Below are positions 24,601-32,754 of a stretch of 34,371 bases of DNA, one piece after another. This DNA comes from Flavobacteriaceae bacterium (lineage in GTDB: Bacteria; Bacteroidota; Bacteroidia; Flavobacteriales; Flavobacteriaceae). A model generated the notes under the pieces. The model ran no database searches and had not been told where the DNA came from. It saw only the letters and a program-made list of their open reading frames with translations. A program made the position numbers and the translations under genes. Every line of letters starts with the position of its first letter. The first letter of the stretch is position 1. The DNA lies in NCBI GenBank assembly GCA_947451475.1, contig CANFZC010000025.1:1-34371 (forward strand), written 5' to 3'.

Positions 24601-26781
24601 ATGAAAAAATATTTGTTATGGTATGCTCTTTTGAGTTGTGTATGTCTAGTAGGACAAAACAAAATAGCTCAAAAAATATCTGAACTGCAAAATTCTAGAA
24701 TAGTATTTGACCCTATAAATGTATTCATAGAAGAAAAAAATGGCTCTAATGAGGAAATCAGCAAAGTTGTTAATGATGCTACAGTAACAAAATTAAACAT
24801 TCAAAAGACAAATCAACTAGTTGCTGATAAAAAAGAATATATTGAGTTAGCTATTCCATATCAAAATCATATAGTTTCTTTATTGCTATATAGAGTTAAT
24901 CCTACCGCAGAAGGATTTCATGTGGATACAGATAAGGGAAAGAACATTAAATATGAAATAGGGCTTTATTATCGAGGGATTATAAAAGGAGACAATAAAT
25001 CGATAGCTACATTTAACTTTTTTAATGGTGAGTGTAATGGAATTTTTTCAAGTCCAACATTTGGAAATATTGTAGTTGGTAAATTAAAAAACAAAGGAAA
25101 TCAAACAAACTATATTGTCTATTCAGATGCAAAAATGAATGTTTTAAATCAATTTGACTGTCATGTGAAAGAAAGCGAATTATTACCTTCAACAAATAAG
25201 TCTCCTTCAAAAAGCACCCTCAGTACACGTTGTGCAAGTATTTATTTTGAAGTAGATTATGATCTTTTTACAATTAATAACAGTAGTGAAACAGATACAA
25301 CTAATTGGTTAACTTCTGTATTTAATAATATTCAAACACTTTATGATAATGATGGAATATCGGTAGCAATAAAATCGGTTTATATTTGGACTGACCAAGA
25401 TCCATATAATGGAATCGGTACTACTTCTTATGAGTATTTATCTGCTTTTGCAGCCAATACTCCAATTTTTGATGGGGATTTAGGTCAGCTAGTTGGAATA
25501 GACCCAGGAGGTTTAGGAGGGGTAGCCATAACCATAAATGGCTTATGTTCACAAAACAACTATAGTTATTCAGATGTTGATATTGATTATGCAACGGTTC
25601 CAACTTTTTCATGGACGGTACAAGTAATGACACATGAGTTAGGACATCTTTTAGGTTCGCCACATACTCATGGATGTTATTGGAATGGCAATAATACAGC
25701 AATAGATGGTTGTGGACCTACGGCAAATACACAGTATACTGAAGGGAATTGTGCAACGGGTCCATTACCTCAAGGGAATGAAGGAGGAACAATTATGAGT
25801 TATTGTCATTTAGTTTCAGGAATTGGGATTAATTTGTCAAATGGATTTGGGCCACAACCTGCCTCGTTAATACTTGATACAGTTAATAATTCAACTTGTT
25901 TAAGTACAGACTGTATCAATACCTGTATCAATATGGTAACCGATATAGAAGTATTCGATATTACTAATAATGCCGTTTCTATTACATGGAATGAAGCAGG
26001 AAATGCCAATTCATGGCAAGTTTCAGTAACACCATTTTCATCAACAAATATAGTATGGAATACTGTAACAACAACAAGTTATAGCGTTTCAGGTCTAAAT
26101 CCAAACACATATTATATTGTTCGTGTAAGACCTGTTTGTTCAGGAGATGCTATTTCTGCTAGTAAAGAAAAAATATTTGCAACCTCAAATACCAATCTTT
26201 GTAATTTTATTTTTACTGATACAGGGGGTAGTAGTTCTAATTATACCGACATGGAATCATGGGTAAGAACTATGATGCCTACTGGTACAGGTTTAAAAAT
26301 AAAGGCAAGTTTTACTAGTTTTAATTTGGAGAGCACGTTTGACTTTCTTTACATTTATAATGGGCCAGACGAATTTTACCCTGATTTAACTTCTGGTGGA
26401 TTAACCGGAACGGCGAATCCAGGCGTTTTTAATTCTACACACTCGACAGGTGCTTTAACCTTTAAGTTTTATTCCGATCAGGCCGAAAACAGATCGGGTT
26501 GGGTAGCCAATATAACTTGTACAGGTTCTTTAGGTGAGAACAGTAACGATTTCATAGATTTTAGTTATTATCCTAATCCAACTACTGGGAAAGTAGCTAT
26601 TTCTTCGAAAGACACGATTACAGGAATTGTCATTTATAATGTTCAAGGGCAACAATTATTTAGTCAGAGATTAAATGAATTAAATGCAAATGTAGATATA
26701 TCAAAATTTGCTTCAGGCACTTATTTCTTTACCATAAAATTCAATGATAAAGAGGCTAATTTTAAGATTTTAAAATTATAA
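24601..26781 (+). CDS. T9SS-exported reprolysin-like zinc metalloprotease with FN3, CUB-like and sorting domains
   Basis: A 726-residue secreted protease. In order: signal peptide (1-18), a pro-region (about 20-205), an M12B/reprolysin-like metalloprotease domain with HELGHLLGSPH (345-355, H345, E346, H349, H355), an FN3 domain (about 437-525), a CUB-like or jelly-roll domain (about 535-645, Cys-bounded) and a type A T9SS C-terminal sorting domain (about 648-726). The last opens with YYPNPTTG and ends in KILKL, the usual pattern. It should be exported through the gliding-motility-linked type IX system and be attached or released at the surface. It probably degrades proteins outside the cell. 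Monocistronic. Confidence 0.94.
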   Translation: MKKYLLWYALLSCVCLVGQNKIAQKISELQNSRIVFDPINVFIEEKNGSNEEISKVVNDATVTKLNIQKTNQLVADKKEYIELAIPYQNHIVSLLLYRVNPTAEGFHVDTDKGKNIKYEIGLYYRGIIKGDNKSIATFNFFNGECNGIFSSPTFGNIVVGKLKNKGNQTNYIVYSDAKMNVLNQFDCHVKESELLPSTNKSPSKSTLSTRCASIYFEVDYDLFTINNSSETDTTNWLTSVFNNIQTLYDNDGISVAIKSVYIWTDQDPYNGIGTTSYEYLSAFAANTPIFDGDLGQLVGIDPGGLGGVAITINGLCSQNNYSYSDVDIDYATVPTFSWTVQVMTHELGHLLGSPHTHGCYWNGNNTAIDGCGPTANTQYTEGNCATGPLPQGNEGGTIMSYCHLVSGIGINLSNGFGPQPASLILDTVNNSTCLSTDCINTCINMVTDIEVFDITNNAVSITWNEAGNANSWQVSVTPFSSTNIVWNTVTTTSYSVSGLNPNTYYIVRVRPVCSGDAISASKEKIFATSNTNLCNFIFTDTGGSSSNYTDMESWVRTMMPTGTGLKIKASFTSFNLESTFDFLYIYNGPDEFYPDLTSGGLTGTANPGVFNSTHSTGALTFKFYSDQAENRSGWVANITCTGSLGENSNDFIDFSYYPNPTTGKVAISSKDTITGIVIYNVQGQQLFSQRLNELNANVDISKFASGTYFFTIKFNDKEANFKILKL

Positions 26782-26802
26782 ATACTCCAGCTTTTTAAAA
26801 GT

Positions 26803-26831
26803 AAAAGACCTTTCTAATAGAGAGGTCTTTT
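26803..26831. terminator. Bidirectional terminator between the metalloprotease gene and mfd
   Basis: AAAAGACCTTTCT (26803-26815) and AGAGAGGTCTTTT (26819-26831) pair with one T-G wobble around AAT. T-rich sequence follows on the plus strand; on the minus strand the T-run is interrupted. Confidence 0.85.
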
Positions 26832-26834
26832 TAT

Positions 26835-29800
26835 TTAAGGCTTCATTAGTTCCATATATTCCAATGCTCGTGAAATGGACTTCACATTATCAAAAGTGAG
26901 TAATAATCGCAATCCATTTTTGGTTTCCTTCTCCTTCATTTTACAAAGATTACCGTGCTGTTGAACAAACAGTAACATATGTCTGAACTGTTTTGAATTA
27001 TAATAGGCTGATTGTTGGTCAGACACAAAATAGCCAACCAATTTTCCTTGTTTCATCACGATGCGCTCTATCCCCATTTGAGTAGCTATCCATTTGATTC
27101 GGATGCTGTCGAGTAGTGCTTTGGCTTCATTAGGTAAGACTCCAAAACGGTCAATTAATTTGGTTTCATACGCCAATAAACTAGATTCGTCTTTGATAGC
27201 ACCTAGCTCATTATACAAATTCAATCGCTCTGATATGTTATTGATGTATTCATCGGGAAAAAGTAATTCAAAGTCGGTGTCAATCTGTAAATCTTTTACA
27301 TATTCTTTATTTTCATCATCAGTACCATCATCATAAAGGTCTTTGAATTCATTTTCTTTTAATTCTTCAATGGCTTCATTCATTATTTTTTGATAGGTTT
27401 CAAAACCAATCTCATTGATGAAGCCACTTTGTTCACCACCTAATAAATCTCCTGCACCGCGAATCTCTAAATCCTTCATTGCAATATTAAATCCGCTTCC
27501 CAATTCGCTGAATTGCTCCAATGCTTGTATGCGTTTACGAGCATCATCAGTCATAGCTGAATAAGGCGGGCAAATAAAATAACAAAAAGCTTTCTTGTTA
27601 CTACGACCTACTCGACCTCGCATTTGATGTAAATCTGAAAGGCCAAAATTATTGGCATTGTTTATGAAAATAGTATTAGCATTAGGAACATCCAATCCGC
27701 TCTCGATAATGGTAGTGGCCACTAAGACATCAAAATCACCGTTCATAAAACCAAGCATCAGCTCTTCCAATTTTGTCCCTTCCATTTGTCCATGGCCAAT
27801 ACCCACACGAGCATCGGGAACTAGTCGCTGAATCATTCCGGCAATTTCTTTTATGTTTTCAATGCGATTATTGATAAAGAATACTTGACCGTTTCGTTGT
27901 ATTTCATAAGATATCGCATCGCGTATCAACTCTTCATTAAACCCAACTACTTGCGAATCTATAGGATAACGATTAGGGGGTGGGGTAGTTATTACAGATA
28001 AATCCCGAGCTGCCATTAATGAAAATTGCAAGGTTCTTGGAATTGGGGTAGCAGTTAATGTCAGTGTATCAACATTAGCTGCAATGGTTTTCAGTTTGTC
28101 TTTAACATTAACACCGAACTTTTGTTCCTCGTCAACGATTAACAGCCCCAAATCTTTAAAGACTACATTTTTGTTGACTAATTGATGAGTGCCTATGATA
28201 ATATCAAGTTTACCAGCAGCTAATTCTTCCAAGGTTTGCGCTTTTTGCTTAGAAGTTCTAAAGCGGTTGAGGTATCCTACTCGAACTGGCATTTCTTTTA
28301 ATCGTTCACTAAAAGTTCGATAGTGTTGATAAGCTAAAATCGTTGTAGGAACCAAAACTGCTACTTGTTTACTATTGTCAACTGCTTTGAAAGCAGCACG
28401 AATAGCTACTTCTGTTTTCCCGAAACCTACATCACCACAAACTAGTCGATCCATAGGGCGGTCTTTTTCCATATCGGCTTTTACATCTTGGGTAGCTGTG
28501 ATTTGATCAGGGGTGTCTTCATAAATAAAAGAGCTTTCCAATTCTTTTTGCAGGTAACTGTCGGGCGCAAAGGAAAATCCTTTTTCTAATCTACGTTTTG
28601 CATAGAGTTGAATTAAGTTAAAAGCAATGTGTTTTACGCGTGCCTTTGTTTTTTGTTTTAAAACTTTCCAAGCATTAGAACCGAGTTTATATATCTTCGG
28701 AGGAGTACCGTCTTTACCATTGTATTTAGAGATTTTATGGAGCGAATGTATACTTACATACACTATGTCGTTATCTGCATACACTAGTTTAATGGCTTCT
28801 TGTGTTTTTCCTTCTACCTGAATTTTCTGCAAGCCACCAAATTTACCAATGCCATGATCAATATGCGTTACATAATCACCAACAGATAATGAATTAAGCT
28901 CTTTTAATGTTAAGGTTTGCTTTTTAGAATAGCCATTTTTGATGTTGAACTTGTGATAACGCTCAAAAATTTGATGGTCAGTATAGCAGGTTATTTGATT
29001 TTCTTCGTCAATAAAACCTTGATATAATGAAGAAACAATGGTATGGTATTGTTTCAGGATATTTTCATGATTGGCTTCGTCTAAACTTTCAAAAATATCG
29101 TGAAAACGATTGGCTTGTCCCTCATTTGAACAAAATAAATAGTTAGTATAGCCGTTAAAATGGTTGTCACTCAAATTATTCAGCAGCAAATCAAATTGTT
29201 TGTTAAAGGAAGGTTGAGGTTGTATATGATATTCAAAAGTTTTAGTTGTTTTGAAAATACTTTTGTTTGATAATTCAATTATTGAAAAATCTAAGGCCTT
29301 ACGCAAAAACGTTTCTTGATTCAAGAATAAATGTTCAGGAGCAGCATGTTTTACATCTTTGGATAGTTTATCAAAAGTTTCAATTGCTTTGCTGAAAAGT
29401 TTATCTAATTGTGATGTTAGAAACTCTGTGTTTTCAATGCATAAAATAGTTTTATTGCTAATGTAATCAAGGAAGCTTTCACGATTTTCTTTGATGAATT
29501 TATTTTCCAAATTAGGTATGATGGTAATCTTGTTTTGTTGCTCCACAGAAAGTTGTGTGGCTACATCAAAGGTCCTAATGCTGTCTACTTCATTACCAAA
29601 AAACTCTATTCGGTAAGGATTGTCATTCGAAAAAGAGAAGACGTCAAGAATTCCCCCACGTACTGAAAACTCACCTGGTTCAGTAATAAAATCTACGCGT
29701 TTGAATTCGTATTCAAATAAAACTTCATTTATAAAATCAATTGAGACTTGTTCGCCAACAGCTACTTTCAATGTGTTTTTGTCCAATTCTTTTCGCGTCA

Positions 29801-30197
29801 CTACTTTTTCAAAAAGTGCTTCGGGATAAGTAACAATTACAGCGGGTTTTTTGCGTGAATTAATTCGGTTCAGTACTTCTGAGCGTAATAAAACATTAGC
29901 ATTATCGGTTTCTTCAATTTGATAGGGGCGACGATAAGAACTTGGGTAAAACAGTACATCATTGGCGCCAATTAATTGTTCCAAATCGTTTAAGTAATAG
30001 GCTGCTTCCTCTTTTTCATTTAAAATAAGTAAAAATGGTTTGTCACTTTGCTTAAAAATTGCTTGAAAAACAAACGATAATGAGGATCCCAAAAGCCCTT
30101 TAACTTGTGTTTTGTTCAAAGGAATTTGTAGGGCATCTACAATTTGCTTGACTTTCGCCGAATGCAGATAGCTATTGTTTAAAGAGGCTTGACTCAA
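26835..30197 (-). CDS. mfd: Transcription-repair coupling factor Mfd
   Basis: An ATP-driven DNA translocase that removes stalled RNA polymerase and recruits UvrA. The 1120-residue length is in the family range. The N-terminal UvrB-homology region (about 1-400) comes first, then the CarD-like RNA-polymerase interaction domain (about 435-530, SVGDYVTHIDHGIGKFGGLQ). Next are the helicase domains with Walker A GDVGFGKTE (about 587-595) and the DEEQ box (about 688-691), and the C-terminal TRCF regulatory domain (from about 960). It starts two bases after the stop of a lipoprotein gene, so the two are probably co-transcribed. Nothing degenerate was seen. Confidence 0.98.
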   Translation of the reverse strand: MSQASLNNSYLHSAKVKQIVDALQIPLNKTQVKGLLGSSLSFVFQAIFKQSDKPFLLILNEKEEAAYYLNDLEQLIGANDVLFYPSSYRRPYQIEETDNANVLLRSEVLNRINSRKKPAVIVTYPEALFEKVVTRKELDKNTLKVAVGEQVSIDFINEVLFEYEFKRVDFITEPGEFSVRGGILDVFSFSNDNPYRIEFFGNEVDSIRTFDVATQLSVEQQNKITIIPNLENKFIKENRESFLDYISNKTILCIENTEFLTSQLDKLFSKAIETFDKLSKDVKHAAPEHLFLNQETFLRKALDFSIIELSNKSIFKTTKTFEYHIQPQPSFNKQFDLLLNNLSDNHFNGYTNYLFCSNEGQANRFHDIFESLDEANHENILKQYHTIVSSLYQGFIDEENQITCYTDHQIFERYHKFNIKNGYSKKQTLTLKELNSLSVGDYVTHIDHGIGKFGGLQKIQVEGKTQEAIKLVYADNDIVYVSIHSLHKISKYNGKDGTPPKIYKLGSNAWKVLKQKTKARVKHIAFNLIQLYAKRRLEKGFSFAPDSYLQKELESSFIYEDTPDQITATQDVKADMEKDRPMDRLVCGDVGFGKTEVAIRAAFKAVDNSKQVAVLVPTTILAYQHYRTFSERLKEMPVRVGYLNRFRTSKQKAQTLEELAAGKLDIIIGTHQLVNKNVVFKDLGLLIVDEEQKFGVNVKDKLKTIAANVDTLTLTATPIPRTLQFSLMAARDLSVITTPPPNRYPIDSQVVGFNEELIRDAISYEIQRNGQVFFINNRIENIKEIAGMIQRLVPDARVGIGHGQMEGTKLEELMLGFMNGDFDVLVATTIIESGLDVPNANTIFINNANNFGLSDLHQMRGRVGRSNKKAFCYFICPPYSAMTDDARKRIQALEQFSELGSGFNIAMKDLEIRGAGDLLGGEQSGFINEIGFETYQKIMNEAIEELKENEFKDLYDDGTDDENKEYVKDLQIDTDFELLFPDEYINNISERLNLYNELGAIKDESSLLAYETKLIDRFGVLPNEAKALLDSIRIKWIATQMGIERIVMKQGKLVGYFVSDQQSAYYNSKQFRHMLLFVQQHGNLCKMKEKETKNGLRLLLTFDNVKSISRALEYMELMKP

Positions 30198-30199
30198 TG

Positions 30200-30796
30200 T
30201 TATCTTATGATTTTGGTATTTTGATTGCTAGTAAAGATGGCTCTTGTAGTATCTAACATCTGTAACATATCACTTTCACCTTCTTCCATTTTGATTTGTT
30301 TTTTGACTACAATTTCTTCTAATTGTTGTTGAAAAGCAGCTAATTCAGTATTAGTCTCCATGACCAATTGTACAATTTTATTATCAGGGATTTGATTTAA
30401 ATGAATATATAAATTGATAGAGTTAATTTTGGTTTCGATAGCGGCTATTCGACTTTTTACTTCTGGGACATTATAGATAACAGGTATGTTGTTGTTTAAA
30501 TCAGAGATTCTTTTGGTGAGTGTTTTGGCCTTTTGTTGAAAGGCACCCAAACTGCTTTTAGGTTTTTGCCCTAATTCAGACAAAAAAATACGCCATTCAT
30601 TCCAATTGCTAGTAAGTGTTCGAGAAGTGGCGTTAATAGGTTGGGCATTGAAATTCCAACTTTTATTAATGCGGTTGTAAATAACTTCTCTTTTTTGGGT
30701 GTCTTTTCCTTGTTCTATTAGACGTTGCTTAGGGTCTTCTTGACAAGAAGTTAAACATAATAAAAGTAAAAGTAACTGAGCAATAGTGATTTTCAT
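30200..30796 (-). CDS. Lipoprotein of unknown function upstream of mfd
   Basis: A 198-residue protein with a type II signal peptide and lipobox LTSC (15-18), so C18 is the lipid-modified residue; SCQED follows. The mature protein is mostly helical. It has heptad-like runs at about 85-105 (AFQQKAKTLTKRISDLNNN) and 150-170 (ELAAFQQQLEEIVVKK), suggesting a coiled coil. No family recognised. Only two bases separate it from mfd; whether this link is functional is unknown. Confidence 0.75.
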   Translation of the reverse strand: MKITIAQLLLLLLCLTSCQEDPKQRLIEQGKDTQKREVIYNRINKSWNFNAQPINATSRTLTSNWNEWRIFLSELGQKPKSSLGAFQQKAKTLTKRISDLNNNIPVIYNVPEVKSRIAAIETKINSINLYIHLNQIPDNKIVQLVMETNTELAAFQQQLEEIVVKKQIKMEEGESDMLQMLDTTRAIFTSNQNTKIIR

Positions 30797-30814
30797 TACT
30801 AAAAATTAATAAGA

Positions 30815-30830
30815 CAAAGGTACAAAGGTA
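30815..30830 (-). promoter_or_regulatory. Duplicated -7 boxes of the lipoprotein-mfd operon
   Basis: On the minus strand TACCTTTGTACCTTTG contains two perfect abutting copies of TAnnTTTG (30823-30830 and 30815-30822). The nearer box ends 18 bases before the ATG at 30796. Confidence 0.6.
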
Positions 30831-30921
30831 AAAGGAAAGTTCAGATGTTAGGAGTTAATCGAATATTATTTTTTGTTTAAAAAGTGGGCTAATAGAACTA
30901 GAGTCACAGATTTGAAAACTG

Positions 30922-30929
30922 TATCTTTG
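30922..30929 (+). promoter_or_regulatory. -7 box of the threonine dehydrogenase gene; decides the start
   Basis: TATCTTTG ends 21 bases before the ATG at 30951. The longest frame would open at TTG 30873, upstream of the box. Confidence 0.6.
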
Positions 30930-30950
30930 TATAACAAACAAACAAACTAC

Positions 30951-31895
30951 ATGAGTAAGAAAATCTTAATTATTGGGGCTTGCGGTCAAATAGGAACCGA
31001 GCTTACCAAAAAACTAAGAAGTATTTATGGTGTTAATAACGTCATTGCTTCTGACATTCGAAAATTAAATATCGATGTTGTGAATTCGGGGCCATTTGAA
31101 GTGGTAAATGCACTTGATTTTAATCAAATTGAGCATATTGTAGAAGAACATCAAATAGAGGAAGTTTATTTGATGGCTGCGCTACTTTCTGCTACAGCAG
31201 AAAAGAATCCTGCTTTTGCGTGGGATTTGAATATGAATTCATTGTTTCACGTTCTAAATTTAGCGAAAGCAAAAAAAATAAAAAAGGTATTTTGGCCTTC
31301 TAGTATTGCGGTTTTTGGTCCTACAACGCCAAGAGATAATACACCTCAATACACAATTATGGAACCTACTACGGTTTATGGTATTAGTAAACAAACAGGC
31401 GAAAGATGGTGTGAATATTACCATCATATTTATGGAGTAGATGTTCGCAGTATTCGTTATCCTGGTTTAATAAGTTGGTCTACAGAACCAGGTGGTGGCA
31501 CTACAGATTATGCTGTAGATATTTATCACAAAGCTCTTAAAGAAGGTAGCTACGAATGTTTTCTTTCTGAAGGTACTGCTTTACCAATGATGTATATGGA
31601 CGATGCCATTAGAGCAACGATTGAAATTATGGAAGCGCCTATCGAAACTATTAAAATAAGGTCATCGTACAATCTATCTGGAATAAGTTTTACACCGGCA
31701 GAAATTGCTTTGGAAATAAAAAAGCATATTCCTAATTTTAATATTTCATATAAGCCTGATTTCCGCCAAAAAATAGCTGACAGTTGGCCCGCTTCAATTG
31801 ATGATACTTGTGCGCGTAATGATTGGAATTGGAAGCCAGAGTTTGGTCTAGCTACCATGACAGTAGAAATGTTAGAAAATTTGAATAAATCATGA
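30951..31895 (+). CDS. L-threonine 3-dehydrogenase, short-chain/epimerase type
   Basis: A 314-residue NAD-dependent enzyme. It probably oxidises L-threonine to 2-amino-3-ketobutyrate, as shown for the closely similar UDP-galactose-epimerase-like enzyme of Flavobacterium frigidimaris. The glycine loop is GACGQIG (9-15). The catalytic set is the serine pair at 117-118 (WPSSIAVFG) with Y143 and K147 (VYGISK). Family-typical stretches are YPGLISW and ALPMMYMDDAIRATIE. It lies alone between divergent and non-coding regions; no ketobutyrate ligase gene is adjacent. No clear terminator follows the stop, where the repeat-bearing stretch begins. Confidence 0.9.
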   Translation: MSKKILIIGACGQIGTELTKKLRSIYGVNNVIASDIRKLNIDVVNSGPFEVVNALDFNQIEHIVEEHQIEEVYLMAALLSATAEKNPAFAWDLNMNSLFHVLNLAKAKKIKKVFWPSSIAVFGPTTPRDNTPQYTIMEPTTVYGISKQTGERWCEYYHHIYGVDVRSIRYPGLISWSTEPGGGTTDYAVDIYHKALKEGSYECFLSEGTALPMMYMDDAIRATIEIMEAPIETIKIRSSYNLSGISFTPAEIALEIKKHIPNFNISYKPDFRQKIADSWPASIDDTCARNDWNWKPEFGLATMTVEMLENLNKS

Positions 31896-31903
31896 AACGT
31901 CTT

Positions 31904-32016
31904 GTCCCAAAATAGTCGTAGGCTAAAATTGCACGATAGTGAAAGTAGGATTATTAATTGTCGTAGTACAACTATAATAGCGGGTTAATTAATAACCTGT
32001 ATAGTTATTTTAGGAC
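31904..32016. mobile_element. Possible relic or MITE-like element with imperfect terminal inverted repeats
   Basis: GTCCCAAAATA (31904-31914) and TATTTTAGGAC (32006-32016) are inverted repeats with one mismatch in 11, 113 bases end to end. There is no coding capacity. Near the right end AACTATA...TATAGTT and GGTTA...TAACC form an imperfect hairpin (31970-32006). No convincing target-site duplication was found. The mobile origin is inference. Confidence 0.35.
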
Positions 32017-32036
32017 GGGTCAGGGGTCATACTAAC

Positions 32037-32124
32037 CTTTGAGTAAGCTTTGAGTAAGCTTTGAGTAAGCTTTGAGTAAGCTCTAAGTAAACTCTAAGTA
32101 AACTCTGAGTAAGCTTTGAAAAAA
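32037..32124. repeat. 11-bp tandem repeat array, seven full units plus one decayed
   Basis: Units of exactly 11 bases: CTTTGAGTAAG four times (32037-32080), CTCTAAGTAAA twice (32081-32102), CTCTGAGTAAG once (32103-32113) and a decayed copy CTTTGAAAAAA (32114-32124). There are no spacers, so this is not CRISPR. The period is near one helical turn and is not a multiple of three. Confidence 0.95.
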
Positions 32125-32217
32125 AGTGGGTATACTGCACTGAATTCTGCATCTGTCCTTGCGCTATTAAAGGGATAAAAAAAGGAATAGGCCAATTCTC
32201 TAGAAGGCATTATAGTT

Positions 32218-32721
32218 TTATTTTTTTGTGCTTTGTAGTTTGCTGATTAGCGACGCTTCGATAACCGTTTTAATAGCGACCACCTCATTGGTATTGTCAT
32301 TTGGTATCGTCATTGAAAGTACATATTGTTTGATCTTCCATTTTCCATTTATTAAAATTAAAACTCCTGAACCTCTACATATTTTCATTTGAGTATTTAA
32401 TAATTCATCAAACCAAGCGAATTTTTGGTCGTCACTAATATAGATATGCCTTTCTAATGTGCTAAAATTCCAAGCTTTACCTTTGTCAAAATAGGGTTTG
32501 GCATACGCCTCAAAAGTAGGTTTATCCCAATTTTCATTAGCATCGGTACCTATAAAAACGGCGTCGTTAGTCATCGCGTTAAAATAGTCGTCAAAGTTGG
32601 CTTCGGTTGCCGCTTTGTGCCAATCATCAAGCACTGTGTTAATTTGTTTTTTTGTGTTTCCTTGTCCCGAAATACATAATGATTTTGTAATAATTAGTGT
32701 TAGTATAGCAAGTTTTCTCAT
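32218..32721 (-). CDS. Exported SnoaL/NTF2-like protein
   Basis: A 167-residue protein with a signal peptide (about 1-19, cleavage near ISGQ). The mature part has the NTF2-like cone fold pattern: an N-terminal helix (INTVLDDWHKAATEANFDDYFNAM), then strands TNDAVFIGTD and WFDELLNTQM, ending in GKWKIKQYVLSMTIPND. This fits the SnoaL-like/DUF4440 group, often a ligand-binding or unknown enzyme-like fold. Catalytic residues cannot be assigned. It lies 33 bases after the ammonium transporter gene; a weak AT hairpin lies between, so co-transcription is uncertain. Confidence 0.82.
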   Translation of the reverse strand: MRKLAILTLIITKSLCISGQGNTKKQINTVLDDWHKAATEANFDDYFNAMTNDAVFIGTDANENWDKPTFEAYAKPYFDKGKAWNFSTLERHIYISDDQKFAWFDELLNTQMKICRGSGVLILINGKWKIKQYVLSMTIPNDNTNEVVAIKTVIEASLISKLQSTKK

Positions 32722-32724
32722 GGT

Positions 32725-32745
32725 CTATTTTTATTTTAAAAATAG
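32725..32745 (-). terminator. Weak AT-only hairpin between amtB and the SnoaL-like gene
   Basis: CTATTTTTA (32725-32733) and TAAAAATAG (32737-32745) pair around TTT. The near-absence of GC makes it a poor terminator; it may only lower read-through. Confidence 0.25.
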
Positions 32746-32754
32746 TAAAATTTG

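Larger units (their letters stand above)
31896..32217. other. 322-bp non-coding stretch with repeats
   Basis: No plausible gene is seen on either strand. From left to right it holds an imperfect inverted-repeat element (31904-32016), an imperfect hairpin inside it (31970-32006), an 11-bp tandem array (32037-32124) and about 90 bases of plain sequence. This is the only gap in the window longer than 300 bases. A final gap of 279 bases (34093-34371) holds the ammonium transporter promoter and AT-rich sequence without a supportable gene. Confidence 0.7.

Noticed and set aside
31550..31858. A 102-codon open frame antisense to the threonine dehydrogenase gene
   Set aside because: It lies wholly within a well-supported gene on the other strand, shows no domain and is a shadow of its codon pattern.
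32037..32124. Short repeats as a CRISPR array
   Set aside because: Units are 11 bases and directly abut, with no spacers and no cas genes in the window.
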